From the NCBI GenBank assembly GCA_947175775.1, contig CAMWNY010000190.1, forward strand, positions 1-5,678: a stretch of DNA of 5,678 bases. The letters run 5' to 3'. A program made the translations under genes and the position numbers. Positions 5,041 through 5,678 of the stretch are shown one piece after another (the stretch's first letter is position 1; each line of letters starts with the position of its first letter). This DNA comes from an uncultured Lachnospiraceae bacterium (GTDB lineage: Bacteria > Bacillota > Clostridia > Lachnospirales > Lachnospiraceae). The notes under the pieces were generated by a model that worked only from the letters and a program-made list of their open reading frames with translations, made no database searches and was not told where the DNA came from.

Positions 5041-5220
5041 ATGGCTCTTATCTTATGCCCCGAATGTACGCATCAGGTGTCAGACATGGCTTTGGCTTGC
5101 CCTTCCTGCGGCTATCCCTTAAAAACTGCTGCCATTGCAGTACCGCAAAAGCGCAAACCCAAAAGGCGCCGCAAACTTCCCAACGGAAGCGGAACATACA
5201 ATCATATGTCACTTGAATAA
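5041..5220 (+). CDS. Zinc-ribbon protein, probably a truncated integrase N-terminus (59 aa)
   Basis: The first 25 residues form a four-cysteine zinc ribbon (MALILCPECTHQVSDM, then ACPSCGYPL; cysteines 6, 9, 20 and 23). A linker (AAIAVPQ) and a very basic patch (KRKPKRRRKLPNGSGT) follow, and the protein ends after YNHMSLE. In clostridial elements I recall this module, zinc ribbon plus KRxRKLPNG, as the start of much longer tyrosine integrases with an AP2-like DNA-binding region. Here the reading frame stops inside repeat copy 2, so the gene looks cut short at or near the repeat boundary. The start at 5041 is chosen over the in-frame ATG at 4993 because AAGGAGG lies eight bases upstream. A genuine small DNA- or RNA-binding protein is the alternative, since the ribosome binding site and terminators are intact. 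Confidence 0.7.
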   Translation: MALILCPECTHQVSDMALACPSCGYPLKTAAIAVPQKRKPKRRRKLPNGSGTYNHMSLE

Positions 5221-5296
5221 AAACAGAGGGCGAAACGGGTAGCCGTCACCCTAGTTGGAGAGGCGGGAAGAATCACCCCGCCTATTTTATTCAAAA
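5190..5296 (+). repeat. 107-bp direct repeat, copy 2
   Basis: This is the partner of 2334-2440: 94 of 107 positions are identical without gaps, and the copies start 2856 bp apart. It covers the last ten codons and stop of the zinc-ribbon gene, then non-coding sequence with the conserved block at 5240-5261 and an intact terminator hairpin (5261-5283). Inside, AGGG (5227-5230) pairs with CCCT (5249-5252) around ACGG-GTAG-CCGT (5234-5245), a nested fold only partly kept in copy 1. Confidence 0.85.
5261..5289 (+). terminator. Terminator of the zinc-ribbon gene, inside repeat copy 2
   Basis: AGGCGGG (5261-5267) and CCCGCCT (5277-5283) form a perfect 7-bp GC-rich stem with a nine-base loop, followed by ATTTTATT. 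The matching site in copy 1 (2405-2427) has lost several pairs, so only this copy should still terminate efficiently. Confidence 0.6.
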
Positions 5297-5300
5297 TTTA

Positions 5301-5334
5301 GACCTCGCACCAATTCATGTACGAGGTCTTTTTT
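5301..5334. terminator. Strong terminator between convergent genes
   Basis: GACCTCG (5301-5307) and CGAGGTC (5322-5328) form a perfect 7-bp stem, extendable to 10 with one mismatch, followed by TTTTTT on the plus strand. On the minus strand the stem is preceded by an A-run and followed by TAAATTTT, so it may also serve the methyltransferase that ends at 5352. Confidence 0.75.
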
Positions 5335-5351
5335 ATTATGCAAAGCCTAAT

Positions 5352-5678
5352 CTATCTGTTTTGCTTTTGCGCCACTAAAAGAAAACGATGGATTGTCCCC
5401 TCAATAACGCCTTTCTGCTCCAAAAGCTCCTGTGCATGATACAGATTTTCCAGGCAGTCTTTGACATTAAAATCCGGAAACTCCCATTCAATAATACGCG
5501 CAAACCAAACAAGCGCGCCGACATCCCCAAATTTTATCGGACGGAATGCTTCTTCTGCCCTTATTATGGAAAATCCTGCGTTTTCAAATGCCGTTTGGGC
5601 TATGTTTACATACTGGTTTGGAAAGGGCAAGTCAGGCACTTCGTTTAACAGCAATTCTACCAGTTCTCTGTCATTTTC
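5352..5678 (-). CDS. Class I SAM methyltransferase, C-terminal part (cut by window edge)
   Basis: The frame stays open from the stop at 5352 to the right edge (108 residues). The first visible residues are ENDRELVELLLNEVPDLPF, so a TTG at 5654 is an internal leucine, not a start. The segment matches the C-terminal third of a clostridial methyltransferase type I recall: NAGFSIIRAEEAFRPIKFGD, then VGALVWFARIIEWEFPDF, and the ending IHRFLLVAQKQNR. The SAM-binding N-terminal motifs should lie just outside the window. The substrate is unknown. It is convergent with the zinc-ribbon gene, with a probably bidirectional terminator between them, and marks the return to ordinary chromosomal sequence. 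Confidence 0.8.
   Translation of the reverse strand, partial: ENDRELVELLLNEVPDLPFPNQYVNIAQTAFENAGFSIIRAEEAFRPIKFGDVGALVWFARIIEWEFPDFNVKDCLENLYHAQELLEQKGVIEGTIHRFLLVAQKQNR

Noticed and set aside
5220..5262. Hammerhead or similar self-cleaving ribozyme in repeat copy 2
   Set aside because: A CGAAAC string is present, but the CUGAUGA core and matching stems are missing, and the fold is only partly kept in copy 1.
2334..5296. CRISPR array or tandem satellite
   Set aside because: There are only two repeat copies, 107 bp long and almost 3 kb apart, with genes between them.
5388..5648. Plus-strand 86-codon ORF
   Set aside because: It is antisense to the methyltransferase C-terminus, which has a clear family pattern, and it has no ribosome binding site.
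5652..5654. TTG start for the right-hand methyltransferase
   Set aside because: The same frame stays open to the window edge with family-like residues (NDRELVELL) upstream, so this is an internal leucine of a partial gene.

Overview
The window looks like a chromosomal stretch from a low-GC Gram-positive anaerobe, most likely a gut Clostridia member (Lachnospiraceae/Oscillospiraceae type). Supporting signs are the strong AAGGAGG/GGAGG ribosome binding sites, a Gram-positive style lipoprotein, and a four-cysteine zinc ribbon of the type found at the N-terminus of clostridial integrases. Two class I methyltransferases of clostridial type point the same way. No rRNA, tRNA, CRISPR array or intact transposase is visible. 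The assignment is inferred from sequence style only.

Left part (1-2333), minus strand: a frame-broken coding remnant that runs off the left edge, then a complete class I SAM-dependent methyltransferase (232-849). A decayed zone (about 850-1190) has coding-like pieces on both strands, including a 55-codon ORF that overlaps the stop of the next gene. A complete secreted lipoprotein follows (1189-2136), with two similar beta-rich domains and a good extended -10 promoter. Positions 2186-2333 are AT-rich and hold no convincing gene.

Central accessory block (2334-5296), plus strand: it is bounded by two gapless copies of a 107-bp direct repeat (94/107 identical by eye). Between them, in order, are: a frameshifted, N-terminally truncated HsdR_N-type restriction protein that starts just after repeat copy 1; a short unidentified coding remnant; a terminator; a hicAB toxin-antitoxin operon whose promoter is embedded in a perfect 17-bp inverted repeat; a Uma2-family (DUF820) predicted nuclease with its own promoter; a palindrome-rich intergenic segment with a candidate short antisense transcript; and a zinc-ribbon gene whose 3' end lies inside repeat copy 2. 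The block reads as a small defence/stability island assembled from pieces of mobile DNA.

Right edge (5297-5678): a strong terminator, probably bidirectional, separates the block from the 3' part of a second, different class I methyltransferase on the minus strand. That gene is cut by the window edge.

How the genes may work together: hicAB is a self-contained addiction module that could stabilise the block. Uma2 and the HsdR_N remnant are both PD-(D/E)xK-type nuclease families common in accessory DNA. The zinc ribbon plus repeat may record an integrase-mediated or recombination event. Functions are inferred from motifs and remembered family patterns; no database search was possible.
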